Shown: positions 11,816-24,661 of the stretch, in pieces
Layout of the letters: each line of letters starts with the position of its first letter
How positions within the stretch are numbered: the stretch's first letter is position 1
From: Oxyruncus cristatus
Taxonomy: Eukaryota; Chordata; Aves; Passeriformes; Cotingidae
Direction of reading: 5' to 3'
NCBI GenBank assembly: GCA_013399855.1
Contig: VXAY01006827.1
Coordinates: forward strand, 818,395-882,394
Length of the DNA stretch: 64,000 nucleotides
Notes under the pieces: generated by a model
What the model was told of the DNA's origin: nothing
Database searches by the model: none
What the model saw: only the letters and a program-made list of their open reading frames with translations
Made by a program: the position numbers and the translations under genes

Positions 11816-14800
11816 GGACTTAGTATAGCATTTTTCTTAAAGCCTTTTTCAACTAGTTTTCTTCTGTAAAAGTTAATTGAGATTAGAGAGGAAATTCAGT
11901 TTCTGTTTATCTTGAAATTTTGAAGAATGGTTGGAACCTGGGAAAACATAAAAAGCTATTTCATCTGCTAAACTGAGAATATTGTTTTAAAAGGAAATAC
12001 AGGCTCTAATTAAAAAAGTTTATCAGATTCATGGTACTCCTTTTCTGTGTTGGGGATGTACAACAGAGAATGTATGTGAAATATGAATATGTGTGTGTGC
12101 CTATGTATATTCACATTTCTTCTTTTTTTTTTTTTTTTTTATCTTAGCAGTTTCCCTTGCTTTTTAAGGGAGCTATTAAATTGCTTTTCCAGTTTTTATT
12201 CAGAGCAGTCAGGAGCCAGCCATTAGAGGGTGCTTCTGCACCAAGGAGCTCTCTTTCCTTAAAACCCAATTTACTTAACGCTAAGTATTTCTAGTTTTAA
12301 CGAGGAATCATTTTATGTTTCCTAGAATTACCCAACTTCCTCTTTAATTTGCATTCCTTCGTGAACTACTGTTCTTGGAATTCAGAGGGTCGAGATGCAG
12401 ATAACTAAAGGGCATTGAGAGAAGGTGGAATGATTCAAAGCAGCAAAATTATTGCATTTCATAATTGTTACTGTAAAACTAAAAGAAAATATACATGCAC
12501 CCCATGCCAGTGAAAAATGGGCTGGTCTCTTATCTAGTTAATGACAGAGATGAGCATCTGTACTTTATAGCACTTGCTACAATATTACTGTCTTGTTTAG
12601 AAATAGGTTCCTTCATTATAACCCCGGTTCATGTGTTTGCAGCAAGAATAGTAAAATAGATGCAGATTGCAAATTTCTGCCATTGCTAGTAAAGATTTGA
12701 AAATAAAACTCTGAGTACAAGAAAGTTGGGGGTTTTTTCTCTAAAATCGTGATTCTTCATTCAGTAGCAAACTTAAAAGTGCTGTGTCTTTGCTGCAAGG
12801 AGGTGCAGGCAGCAGAGTAGGGAACAGGTTTTATAGCCATTTGTCCTAGAATACAAATTTAAAGCCTGCACTTCTGACCCAGGACACTGGTGCAAGGTGA
12901 GTGAAGGAGAATGGAAATAGAAAGATTTCTAAGAGAAAATTCTGCTGTTATGGAATCAGTTCCTAAGACTGGTTGAATAAAAGACATTAAATTTCACAAA
13001 TGGAACATAGTACAAAGCAGTACATCTCAGTTCTATGCCCAGGAATGATCACGAGTATTCAGAAAAGAAATCTGCCACCTGCAAGTCGTTGTTAAATCCA
13101 GCCTGTGGGAATGGTGATTCTGAAAATACTCCACCCAGAGAAGTTGATACATCTTTGCACTAATTTTCAGATCTGAGTTGAGGATTTCTGATATCCAACT
13201 GCTTTTGAAAGCTGCCCAAACTTCCAAAGACCTTCTCTAGTAAAATGTTTGTGGACAGCTGGAGGAACTGGCAAAGAGCTCAGAAAGCAAAGGGATCAAA
13301 GTCTTCTTCAGAAGCTTCTTAAGAAGCTATATAGCCTCCTAAGCCTTAAAAAGGGTAACAAAATGTCCCTTCAGGCATAAGTGTCCACATCTTTATTGCA
13401 CCAGTATATGTTGATAATGCTTATAGTAGTATATTTATATGAAGGGCTGCTGGTACTGTGTCTCCAGTTATACAAATAGAGCACTTGGGTATCTTTTCTG
13501 AGATTGTGAGGACCTTTCTTCTCAAAGGACAGTTCTTATGTTGCAAGAACGCATGGAATTAAAATCAGTGAATCTTCCTAATGTCATATTCACTATCAAA
13601 CTTGGGAGTTGAGTATTTGCATCTATATTTCAGTAGTATAAATTTCAGCATCAGTGGGTGTACTTTGTGAAGCTGACATGTATTGTTGTATAACTAATTT
13701 AATTCTAATTCTTCCAAGATTTTATACAATACTCATTTATTTATGTTTCTGTTAGCTGTTAAAAGGTGTACATTTTTTCTTTAGTGCCTGTGCTGTTTGG
13801 TTCAGATTCAAGTAATTTGTTTTCTGATTTGAGAGTAGAATCTAAGCAAAAGGAAAACGTCTTTCTTTAGTGTGGACTGAATTGGATATTGTGAATGATT
13901 GGCTATTGGATAGCCTGTTCTTTCTCTATAAAATTTGGACCTTCTGAATTAATACACAGGTAACTGGAAGCACGTGAGTGCTATGAAGGTATTAGGCATT
14001 GAAGGTTATGTTGTGTCATTTTGAAAGTAGTTGTTCATAGATTTTCAAGGAGATTTTTAGATCAGACCTATGAAAACAATATAACAAGGTACTGAGGAGA
14101 TCTGTAATGCAACGGTTCATAGTGTTTGTCCAGCAAGCTTTAGCCCTAATCTGATAAGTGTGTTTGGCACTAGTCTCACGCCAATCATAATAGTATTGTA
14201 ATTTGGAGTGAAATATTGGTGTGCACACTCTGCTCACTCAGAGCTTGGACCAATTGACCCAGTAGCAGTTTTTCCTCTGAGCTGAATGATAACAGGATCC
14301 AATTTGAAGTTATAAACTCTTAGAAACCTAGCTAGATGGATTTTTCTACTGGTAGCATATTTGAGTAGCTGTTGTAAATCATTGGTTGAGTTCACAAGTG
14401 GTGTTGTAAAAGTAGAACCAGGTCTACCTAATCGTAGACTTCAGTGAGCTAATTACATCTTCTCTTATTATATTTTATAATTTTAACAGGATTGATTCTT
14501 TCAGTAAGTATTTCTTGTATTAGCAAGAGCTGCTTTGTATTATTTTTTTTCCAATAAGTACCATGAATCCATCACTTAATGATGGAAGTAGAGCTAATAA
14601 GCATTGTGATGAAAAGAAAGGGTAGATGAACAAATATTGGACGTGCTAACTGGTGGCTAGAGACAGTAAGGATACACATATTTTAATTGAGTGAACCTTG
14701 GCTCTTTCAAATCTGTCCACTAGAAAAACACCTTCAATATTCAGTTGGATAAGTAAGACAGTAATCCTGAAGCCAGAGAACGTATCACCAGTATTATGTA

Positions 14801-17800
14801 AAAAAAAAAAACAAACAATGGCCATTTCTATGGAGAACCAATTTACATTTCTCTCCGTAGTTTAACTACATGTTGGGAAGATGCTGCAAGCTAACTGATG
14901 GTTTCTGAGTATTAAGAGTTGTCTCAAAGTCCATTTTCATTTCAGTTTTCATTTAATACATAATACATATGAATTCCACCACTGCATTATTTTACAGAAG
15001 CTAAGAAGGACTGCTCATTTGTGCCAACCAGAAGTTAGAGCACTTGCATACATGACTCGGGGGTTGGTGGATGCAATTACTTCTTCATCAGTATCAATAT
15101 CTAGTATATCAAGTAAAGATAGTGTAATATTCCAATTTTTCAGGCAGATGAAGCTAATCATAAAGTGGCACCTAGCAGTGTTTATCCAGTGGTCGTAGTA
15201 TTGTTAACAAGTTTTCCTTGAGAAGTGTTGGATGCTATCCAATATCTATGTGATCTCTTGCAGACCCTAAAACTCCATTTCTCTTTACTGTGGATACTCA
15301 AATGTAGAGGAGCGGTGCTGGAAGTTAGTACATCTGTTCTTCTGTTGTAGGACAGGTTTGAGACCAAAACTGTTTTAAATACTGGTCAAAGACAATTGCA
15401 GGGATCTGACTGACAGCTGGTCTTACTCTGCTCACATAAGAAGTAGAATGACGCTGATCTGAGCTTTTGACCATTTTGGACCTATTTTGTTTGTATGTTT
15501 AATACATAAGCTGTACTTATTGAACAAGTATTTCACTCGCATGGTTTTCTTAAGAGTAGTAGAGCAGTTTGTAGTTCAGTATAAAAATCTGTGTATATTT
15601 TGGTTTATATATGACCCCACTGCTCAACAGTTTCAAATGTAATTATGAAAATGTTTAAACAAATGCGTTTTTTTCCTTCAAAGTTGTTTTTCCTAATGCG
15701 TATCTGCATAATTAGGACACAACAGAAACTATACTGTAACATTACAATCAGGAATTAATTATTGTAACATGAAATTTTCTTTTTTTTTTTTGTCTTTCCT
15801 AACTGCAAAGGTGAGTATGGCTTAAAATGGAAAAAATATTAGTCCTTTTCATAGAAACTTGTTTGAAGATCATAAAGGAGTACAAAAGAAGAAAAGCTTT
15901 TTGTTTGTGTTTGCAATCAAATCTTTCTTAAAAGGAAGTCTGACACACAACCATTGTAGTTTTTTCAATATTACATTGGAAAAACCAAGATACAAGTCTC
16001 ACTGGATTAACTAGAATTCAAGTATAGCAGAAAAAAAATATTAAAATAAATACTCTCAAACAAGAATCTCAATGAGCCTTGCAAAAGGCTATTCAAAGGT
16101 GATTTTCAAATAGCAGTGAAGCTTAATTTATTGCTTACCTAATTTATTGCCTGCATCTAAATAAATTAGGTCAACATAAAATAGCTACTGAAAATTTTTT
16201 AAATAACAAAACATTCTGGAAAAGAATGCAAAAAACACATTTAAAGATATTGCAGATCTAAAAAAATCTGTTTGTTCTAATCAATTTATTCAACTCATAC
16301 CATATACTCAGAAATACATTTCTGTTTTTAAAAGCAGCTTGCAAATTTGCAAGATTTGTAAATTAAATCAATGTGTTTACCAACGTTCTTTTGAAAATTC
16401 TTTAAACACACACTCAGTGAACCCAAAGTGTATAAAATGTTAAAGGCAAGACCCGTACAGTTCATGAGAAATTTGTTGGTACAGCACATGAACAAATGGA
16501 AAACTAAATAGATGTTCATGCTGTATTTTTAGTGCTGCTCTTTAAATTAAGTGACACCCATAGAGATGTGGTTAGTTGTGTGATGGATAAATCTGAAGCA
16601 CTCCATAAAAATAGAGAAGAATCTTATTTCTTTAGGTGCAAGTATAGTTAAAATTCAGATTGAATTGTGGTTAACCCATTGGTTTGGACTTAACTGTTGT
16701 TCTGGTCACTGTTTATTTAATAGTAGCAGCCCATGCTGCAAGGCAGCTGATGAACTAAGATGCCTATGCATAGAGGCATAAATAGAAAGAAACAATTCAG
16801 ATCTGCTGTCAGTGGTACTGCTGTAAACCCACTCATTTACATCACGAATTTCCGACATGAACTGGTGTTCTGAGTTTAAAGACCTGCCAACATAAACCTC
16901 CTTCCTTGCAAACAGGATTCGCAGCAATGGTAGGGCAGCAGAACAAGGACTTTTCCTGTGCTTGGATTATTTGCAGGTCTTTCCACCTCCTCTCTGCTTA
17001 GCTTAAAAAAAGAGAGATTTTGTTTCCTTCTCCTTTGGCTGATAGAAAGAAATAACTGTTACAACCTTAATTTTATGACCTGCTGACCTTTAGTATTGAA
17101 AAATTGGTTTATTTACAACAGAAATCACTATCTAAAAGAACGTTGTAGAACAGCTTGACATTTAGTACTTCTGTAATTGCCTTATGTCATGTGTCAGTAC
17201 TGGATATCTATACTTTGGATCGCTTATCTACTATCTGGTTTATATAAAGGCCTTCAGGGTCTTTATCAAAATGTGTATATATGAACTTTTCACTCTGTGG
17301 AGTAAAAACCCAGGTCAATTATATCTATTTTCTGTGACCTTCTTAACTTTTCGCACCCACTCTGTCTGAGAGTTGTTATAGATTGTAATACTTGCCTGCA
17401 GTATCAATTGGAGAACGGTTCCTAGCCTCATCAATGTTGTCAGAGGCGTGGCTGATACATAAACTTAAGTGTCTTCTTGACAAATGGCATTACCTCCCTC
17501 AAATTAATTCTGCTTAAACGTTGTTAATCTTATTATCTGTTCAGTTAATCAATAGCTGTCTTTCGAAACACCAATAATGTTTATTGGGAGTGTGTTTCTG
17601 AAGGTAAGAACAACGGTAGTGTGGCAGGAGAATTCAGTTTCTGATCCTGTCATCACCTACTTGGATGACAACTCAGCAAGAGCTGTGCCTTCAGATTTGA
17701 CACATGAACAAGCAACAAGTTACCCCCAAATAGATATTCTGTAGTATTTCTGCACATGTCCTTGAACTTCAGCACCCTCCATCTAGTAGACAGAGCTTTT

Positions 17801-19234
17801 AGTTCAGAGCTCAGAGGATGAACTGGACAGCCGTCTCATCCAACAATTCCCATTCTGAATAATGGCCCTTGTGGCTTTTTTGCCAATTAATTGTGCAAGA
17901 AATAATCTTAATTGATATCAACTGGAGATAAAATGTTTGTTCTGTTTTACAGTGTTTTTGGATTTTCCGTGTTCTTACTATGTGACAAATAGTCTTAATG
18001 TTCTTAAGGAGTTATATGTATATTTTATTATTAAATATGTAAATAACCTAAAGTATGAAAACTCAATAAATACAGTTGTCACTGCAAAAAAAAAAAAAGG
18101 ATTATTTTCAGACTCACAAAGCAATAAAACAAACCTCACAAAAAATAATTCAATGGAACATGATACAACTTCACAGCATATGGGAATAAATTTACAATGT
18201 ATAATTTTCATGCCAGAATTCTTGACTTATCAGATAATGTATTTCCTTTCCATGATTATTCTGCAAGGCATACTTAGGCCTTTCTTACAATAGAAGTTTC
18301 ACTGTGTATTTCGATACAGCTCTTGTGTGTTGTTCACCCATCTACAAAATAGTTTTCCTATTTAGGTTGGGGAAGTTGGAATAATTAAAAGAATTTGCTT
18401 CATTCGTGTGTTTGGAAAAATATTCTGACTCACCAAATTCTGAAGAAAGTAGCAACAGTAGATATTTGCCTAGAGGTTCAGATTTATGATAATTGATCAA
18501 CTTTTTATTTGTGTTAGTTGGAAATACAGCAATATTATAGTATGAATTATTATGCACTGAATAGATTTATAGAAGCATACCTGTATTTCTGTTACTTAAA
18601 GTCGGAGGTTGGTCTTAGTGACAGGGGATCTGATTTTCATTTATACTACAAAATCTGCACTTCTTTTCTCAGCGGAAAAGGGATTTAAAGGAGAAGTAAA
18701 TGAATATATGAATAAAGCCCCCTATGCTACTAAAGGTAGCCAAGATCTCAGGCAGGGAGTTTCAGTGCCAGTAGTTGTGAGGAGGGGCTGGCCTAGGCTC
18801 AGAAGGGAATAGCTGGAGGCGAGAAGGAGTCTCCGTTCAAGGAACATCTAAGAAAAGGGAGGAAAAAGAAGATGAGCCCAAGCCTGCTTATAAAGGGGAA
18901 GGTGCCAAACTGCAGTGGTGATCTGGAAGCAGAGGTATTGGGTAGCCAACACAGTGGAAAGAATGGGGACTACCAAAGCCAACTTTGCAGTTGCCATTAC
19001 AGAAGAATTAATAACCCATTTGATTCAAATTTGATCAGGTCAGTCTTTTGCTTTATGTAGCCACGGCATTTTCGATCTGATCTGGAGTGACAGAATAGAA
19101 TTCACTGTTGTGCTTAACCTCAGTCTCACTGTAAATGAGACCCCGAAGTGGGTGCTGTTTGTAAAGCACTGAAGAGCTTCTGTTGATCTCAGACTTTGCC
19201 ACTGCAAAGTGAAATGTGAAGATTAGAACCTCTA
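11816..19234. other. about 7.4 kb non-coding sequence without recognised genes
   Basis: AT-rich unique sequence with poly-T or poly-A tracts (about 12123-12140, 15780-15791, 18087-18098). It includes a 12-bp inverted repeat near 16137-16171. No exon, LTR or LINE coding signature was seen. Confidence 0.55.
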
Positions 19235-19972
19235 CTTGTCAGAAAATAAGGCTAAGCTTTATTTTAATAAAAGCAATCTGGATTCTGCACCTGGTATGGG
19301 GCAACCCTGGATGTACATGCAAACTGGGGAGCTGCTGGAGAATAGCACTGCAAAAAGGGACCAGGAGGTCCTGGTGGATGGCAAGTTGAATATGATTCAG
19401 CCATGCCCTGGCAGGCAGGAGGGCCATCCGTGTCCGGGGGGGCATCAGGCAAAGCATCACCAGCTGGGCAAGAGAGGAGATTGTCCCACTCTGCTCTGCA
19501 CTGGGGCTGCCTCACCTGTCCAAAGGAGGGCCACAAGGATGGTGAAGGGCCTAGAGGGGAAGCCGGTTGAGGAGCATCTGAGGTCACTTGGTCTGTTCAG
19601 CCTGGAGAAGAAGAGACTGAGGGGAGACCTCACTGCAGTTACAACTTCCTCGCGAGGGGCAGACCCTGATCTCTTCTCTGTGGTGACCAGTGACAGGATC
19701 CGAGGGAATGGCCTGAAGCTGTGTCAGGGAAAGTTTAGGCTGGATATTAGGAAGAGGTTTTTCACCCAGAGGGTGGTTGGGAATTGGAACAGGCTCCCCA
19801 GAGCAGTGGTCACATCACCAAGCCTGTCTGAGTTCAAAAAGTGTTTAGACAATACTGTCAGGGAAATTATGTGATTCTTGGGAATGGTCCTGTGCAGGGC
19901 CAGAAGTTAGACTTCAGTGATCCTTGCTGTCCCTTTCAACTCAGGATATTCTATGACTGTGTGATTTTATGG
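19235..19972 (+). mobile_element. CR1 LINE, 5'-truncated, sense strand, decayed ORF2 C-terminus plus 3' UTR
   Basis: A reading frame at 19236-19874 encodes the C-terminal part of CR1 ORF2. Diagnostic strings are [45 protein letters not shown] and [10 protein letters not shown]. It is followed by the CR1 3' end (CCTTTCAACTCAGGATATTC) and octamer-like tail repeats (TTCTATGACTGTGTGATTTT). The RT core is missing. Between about 19500 and 19530 the usual segment joining the RT thumb to the [13 protein letters not shown] motif is absent, and the frame has slipped relative to the CR1 consensus, so this is a dead copy with an internal deletion. The frame remaining open over 200 codons is unlikely to be functional. 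Confidence 0.9.
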
Positions 19973-21960
19973 AATAGAAGAACACAAAAGGATGCTCTGT
20001 GACAATTCTTATAAAATAATTCCTGGTATTGTAGTATTTTCCAAGAAATTCTGATACCACATGAATAGTGAAAATTGATCCTGTAGCGTTTGAAGCACCT
20101 TTACTAGTATATGTACACTTGCCATTGCAGCAGCTTGTAACTTTGCCATGGCATAGAGGGACCTGCTTTCTGACTGGCTTTGTATTTCACCTTGTTTCCA
20201 CTCCTTAGGAGTGTATCCCAAACGACAGCAATATTTTGGAGGAGATTCCCCTCATTTATTGCTCTTTCACTAGGAACATTGTGTTTCTGGGAGCACGTTG
20301 GCTCACCTTCAATGGAATAGGTCATCAAATGCTGTCCTGTAGCCTGCAGTTTACTCTTAGAGGGGCATTTCAGATGGTATTGTCACACCAAACCATGCTT
20401 CTGGCGCGTGAACTATGAAATTCAGATGGTCTGTTGTAGTCAGCATCTCCTTTTCTCTAGCTCTAGATTGCTCCTAGTATGTTTTCAGAGGTCATGTTCT
20501 TGGGATGCACTCACCTCAGGAGCTGAGCATTGCCTTTCACAAGCACCCCACTCTCCCAGGTAACTATGGAAAGAGAAGAAATGCAGTATCACTGCCCCAA
20601 ATTGCTCAGGCAGTGCATAGTTTATAACTATTTGTCATGACAGTATCTATATTGGAGGTGTCAGAGAGGACATCAATTTTGGCGTTTGTTGAGGTTTCAA
20701 AGGGGTCAGGCAGTTATTTTCTGGATGATTTACTAAACTGAAGATTTTTTTCCTTAAACAAAACAGTCAGCACAGACACTGGCACAAGGCTGAACATTGC
20801 AAAACATCTCCTTTTGTCAGTAAGCTTTTGCAACCACTAAAATATCCCTGTTGTTTGTCGTGATATTGTGAAAGCAGACAGTCAGTATTGTGTGAGCCAG
20901 AAAAAGAACGACTGGTAAATTCAATTCCAGTTTTACCTTAACAGTAGAGTTGTTTCTTCCCATTTTTTTTCCAACTCTAATCAGTTTTAAAGACGGATGG
21001 ATGGAGTCCTTAAAGCTCAATGGGAGGAATTTTTATGTTTTCTTACCTACCTCTTGGCAATAGCAGGGCCCAGCTCATGGAGTTGAAGGAACATTGTAAA
21101 TTCTGAGAGGCACTTTTCAAATACAGAAAGGTCACTTCGTAGTCATCATCCTCATCTCCATTGTGCTGGAATATAATGATGTGGGAAATGGTGAGATGTA
21201 GTTGCATAACTCTGAAAGTTATGTATTCCTTCAAAAGGAACAAGGAATAATAATTCCTCTGAACAAAATATTCAGACTTTACAATGCCATATTTTGTTAC
21301 AGAAGCAAATTTTCTCCCTTTTTTTTTTTTTTCCCTGTAGAGTATAACTACTCAGAAGGTATTTGAGATTAGAATTTGTTAGACTGGAGCAGTATTTTTG
21401 GGCAGATGTGCATTCTCACTGGCACAACAATAACAAACATTCCAATAATTAGCTGGTTAGTGAGTGCTCAGAGTCCAATGAAAGGGAGCAGAAAAAAGAT
21501 AAACTCAAGATTATGATAATTGACAAAATCTCTTCTCCCTTTTTAGGTACGTTGAAAATTTTGCTTTGTCAGTGTGGAACTGAAGGGCTGTTCTTTAGAA
21601 GTCTTCGGCTTTTTGACATTTTCTTACAAAAAAATTTTTTTTTTTTTTTTTACATTTTTGAGGACAAATTTTTGAAAAGTACACGTCTTGGACACTGGGT
21701 GTTTAGTGCTCATTTGAAAACTTACTTGTGCTTTTTTGGCAAGTTCCCTCCACGTGTCTGAAAGTGAAAAAAAACAAGGATTTGAAAGTCGTCTCTGATC
21801 TGTCAGTTGGGAGGACACACAGCAGTACAATGGGAAGGCTTTGTGTTTGATGGGAGGACACAACCAGAAGTGCCCATGCAGCCTGCATACAAGGGCTTTG
21901 GAATAATTCAGGGAATTTATGTTAGGTTATCTGTCATGCCAAAGTCTTCCAGTCTTACCT
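19973..21960. other. non-coding sequence between CR1 and solo LTR
   Basis: Unique AT-rich sequence with poly-T runs at about 21319-21332 and 21635-21650. No supported gene or repeat. Confidence 0.55.
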
Positions 21961-22138
21961 TGTGTTTTGGGTTTGTGCAGTAAGATTTTGGTAGGGGGGA
22001 GGTCTACAGCAGTGGCTTCTGTGTGAAGCTGCTGGAAGCTTCCCCCATGTCCAACAGATCCAATGTCAGCTGGTTCCAGGATGGACCCACTGCTGGCCAA
22101 GACTGAGCCCATCAGTGATGGCAGTAACACCTCTGGGA

Positions 22139-22151
22139 TAATATATTTAAG
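22139..22151 (+). promoter_or_regulatory. LTR TATA-like box
   Basis: The motif ATAATATATTTAAG follows CTCTGGG in the upstream third of the LTR, the position expected for the U3 promoter. Whether this old solo LTR still starts transcripts cannot be told from sequence. Confidence 0.45.
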
Positions 22152-22810
22152 AAAGTGAAAAAGTTACGGTGCAAGAGCAAACTGCAGCCAGACAGAGGAG
22201 TGAGAATATGTGCGAGGAACAACCCTGTGGACACCAAGGCCAGGGAAGCAGGTGCTGAGCTATTCCTGCAGCCTGTGGTGCAGACCATGATGAGGCAGCT
22301 GTGTCCCTACAGCCCATGGAGGTCCACGGAGGGGCAGAGATCCACCTGCAGTCCATGAAGGACCCCACACTCGAGGAGGGGGATGCCTTAAGGAGGCTGT
22401 GGCCCAATAGAAAGTCCATGCTGGAACAGGCTTCTAACAGGATCTGTAGCCCTGTGGAGAGAGCAGCCCATGCTGAAGCAGGTTTGCTGGCAGGATTCGT
22501 GACCCCACACTAGAGCAGCCTGTTCCTTGTGGGGGAATAGGAATATTCTCATGAGGGGCCCACGCAGTAGCAGCCTATTCCTGAAGGACTGCAGCCTGTG
22601 CAAGGGACCCAAACTGGAGCAGGGGAGGAGTATGAGGAGTCCTCCCCTCAGGGAGGAAGGGGTGATGAATTGACTGCAACCCCCATTAACTGGGGGGAAG
22701 AGGTACAGAAATCAAGAGTAAAGCTGAGCCCAGAAAGAAGAGAGAGGTGGGTAGAAGGTGTTCTTAAGATATGATTTTATTTCTCATTATCTTGCTCTGT
22801 TTTGTTCAGT

Positions 22811-22816
22811 AATAAA
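22811..22816 (+). terminator. LTR polyadenylation signal AATAAA
   Basis: AATAAA lies about 180 bp before the 3' end of the LTR, downstream of a T-rich stretch, as expected for the R/U5 polyadenylation signal of this LTR type. Confidence 0.5.
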
Positions 22817-22990
22817 TTAAACTGATTTCTTCAAGTCAAGTCTGTTTTGCCCATGTCAGTCAGTGATCACGCCCCATCCTTTTCTTGACCCAAGGGCCTT
22901 TCATTATATTTTCTCTCCCCTGTCCTGCTCAGCAGGGGCATGAGAGCAGCTTTGGTGGGCACCTGGTGTCCAGTCAGGGTCACCCCACCA

Positions 22991-24576
22991 CACCTTGCTT
23001 CTGGGCAATGTGCCTTCTCTCCAGCTGAACAGATCATCTGCCACTCAAAGGTGTGTGAGGGTTTTTTTAAGTCAAGCCATGATAGGATTTTGAGAAGGTC
23101 ACTCAATTTGATGACTTCCTCTTAGTGGGAGATTCTAATCTGGGATCTATGATCCCTGGGGAATGCAAGTTTTGTTTCACTTGCTAAAGTAAGTAAGGAA
23201 AAAAATGAGAAAATAGATAAAATTATAATGTACTATCTTCTTTTACTTTAGTCCACATGGAAAAAGATGGGCTGCTGTCATCCATATTTATACCAGAAAT
23301 GGTTCCCATGTTCAACAGACCACCATGCTACTAATCTCCTTGCGTTTTTTTTTCCAAACCTCATTCTCACCCAAGATGAAGGAACTATGGGATTTAGTAA
23401 GTCAGCAAGACTTTTTGTACGTTTGGGGATCAGTGGAAAGAAAATGCTATTTCCACTTGGTGCTATTTCAGTGGATTAGGCAGTACTTCAAAACATACGC
23501 ATTAGCTTGAGTGATAATACCTCGAGGTCTCCCAGCTCTGCTGGGACCATGATAGCTTCCTTGATGCCACCTGAGATTCTTGCACATATTTTTCATCATG
23601 GCACTCTTGAGGCAGAGGTCTGGTACTCTATGTGATCGAAATTCTGCAATCATCTTGTAATTGATTCACTATCTGAATGGCACTCATGGAAAGCGAATTA
23701 AGAGTCTACTTCAAAAAAGAAAAAAGTTCAAGTATAGTACCACATTAACAGTGGTCCTAAAGTTGCGTAAACACCACTGCTGAGTCCAGCTTTCAGTGGA
23801 TCCTTGGGTTTAGAGAAAGTAGTGAAAGTCATTGGTCTGGTGGCCCACTGCAGAAAACCACTCAGGGAAGTCTGCTGGGTACTGTGTCTTGGAATATTCC
23901 CAATTCTCCTTCGAAACACAAACATGCTCTACTGGGAATATTCAGATAGATTGTTTAAAAAAACATAGCAAGCATTTAGTAAGTAGCCAGTGCAGATAAT
24001 ATTTCAACTCATATTCTATATGCTTCACATCTGTTGTTTTGTCAGTTCTAATTGATTTATTCTAAGTGCTTTTATTTAGAAGACATCATTTGTTGGTTTT
24101 GGCACTATAATATCTGCAGATGTTGTGCTCAAAGCTGTTCCTTGACTATATTGACACTTCCCAATGTACAGCGTTTAAAAAATTTGGCCTGAAAGTCAAA
24201 TTTTCCTATCTAAACCGGATATTTAAAGAGTGGTCTCACTTTTGCATATGTCAAGGTAATAACCATACAGTAAAAATAGATTATAATGTGTATTTGAGAA
24301 GCATCAAGCACAATATTATTTACTTTAGTAAGAGCAGATCATTTAAAGGAATGTTGATTTTTGTCTGTGTATGACATATATAGACATATTCTATTTCTTA
24401 TCCTATTATTTCCCATGCATTATTCATTTTATTGTGATCAAAAGCTACAGCTTACATACAACAAAATATCATCAGTGCTAGATTCTTCTAGCATTTACTT
24501 TCCAAAATACTTGCAGTTTCACTGGTGGTAGAGGGTCATAAATTGGCTCATGAGGTTTCTTTCCTTCTTTTCCCAG
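22991..24576. other. non-coding sequence upstream of first WDPCP coding exon
   Basis: No repeat or exon recognised. It ends in a pyrimidine-rich tract and CCCAG, the acceptor of the exon holding the WDPCP start codon. It is therefore probably intron. No CpG-rich promoter-like sequence is seen here. Confidence 0.55.
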
Positions 24577-24600
24577 CGCTAAGGCTCCATATGTCACCAG
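24577..24600 (+). other. WDPCP: 5' UTR part of the WDPCP start-codon exon
   Basis: The sequence after CCTTCTTTTCCCAG looks like an exon start. These 24 bases lie between that acceptor and the ATG at 24601, which implies at least one upstream non-coding exon that I could not locate. An out-of-frame ATG at 24591 opens a 9-codon uORF that overlaps the main start. Confidence 0.55.
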
Positions 24601-24661
24601 ATGTCCTTCTTCCTGACTGAGATGTTTCTGTGGTCTTTGAAGACCAACCTACGTATCAGAG
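24601..24661 (+). CDS. WDPCP: WDPCP coding exon 1 (start codon), residues 1-20
   Basis: The exon encodes MSFFLTEMFLWSLKTNLRIR and ends with one base of codon 21 (phase 1) before the donor GTGAGC. It aligns without gaps to the conserved vertebrate WDPCP N-terminus, in which LTE, LWSLK and the following DxDIG motif are shared, so ATG at 24601 is very likely the start. Its Kozak context is weak (C at -3, T at +4). A second in-frame ATG at 24622 (Met8) has a G at -3 and could also be used. An overlapping out-of-frame uORF (24591-24620) ends two bases before that second ATG. Confidence 0.85.

Larger units (their letters stand above)
21961..22990 (+). mobile_element. Solo LTR of an avian endogenous retrovirus (probably ERVL-like)
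   Basis: A roughly 1.03-kb element begins TGTGTTTTGGGTTTGTG and ends GGGTCACCCCACCA, giving the TG...CA ends of a retroviral LTR. Inside are a TATA-like ATATATTTAAG (about 22141), an array of purine-rich subrepeats with a CCCATGGAGGxCC or GGACCCACACTxGAGCAG theme (about 22260-22640), and an AATAAA signal at 22811. No gag, pol or env sequence flanks it on either side, so it is a solo LTR left by recombination. Left and right flanks (TACCT at 21956-21960, CACCT at 22991-22995) could be a 5-bp target duplication with one transition. I recognise the LTR type from many non-galliform birds, but the family name needs a repeat library. Confidence 0.85.
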
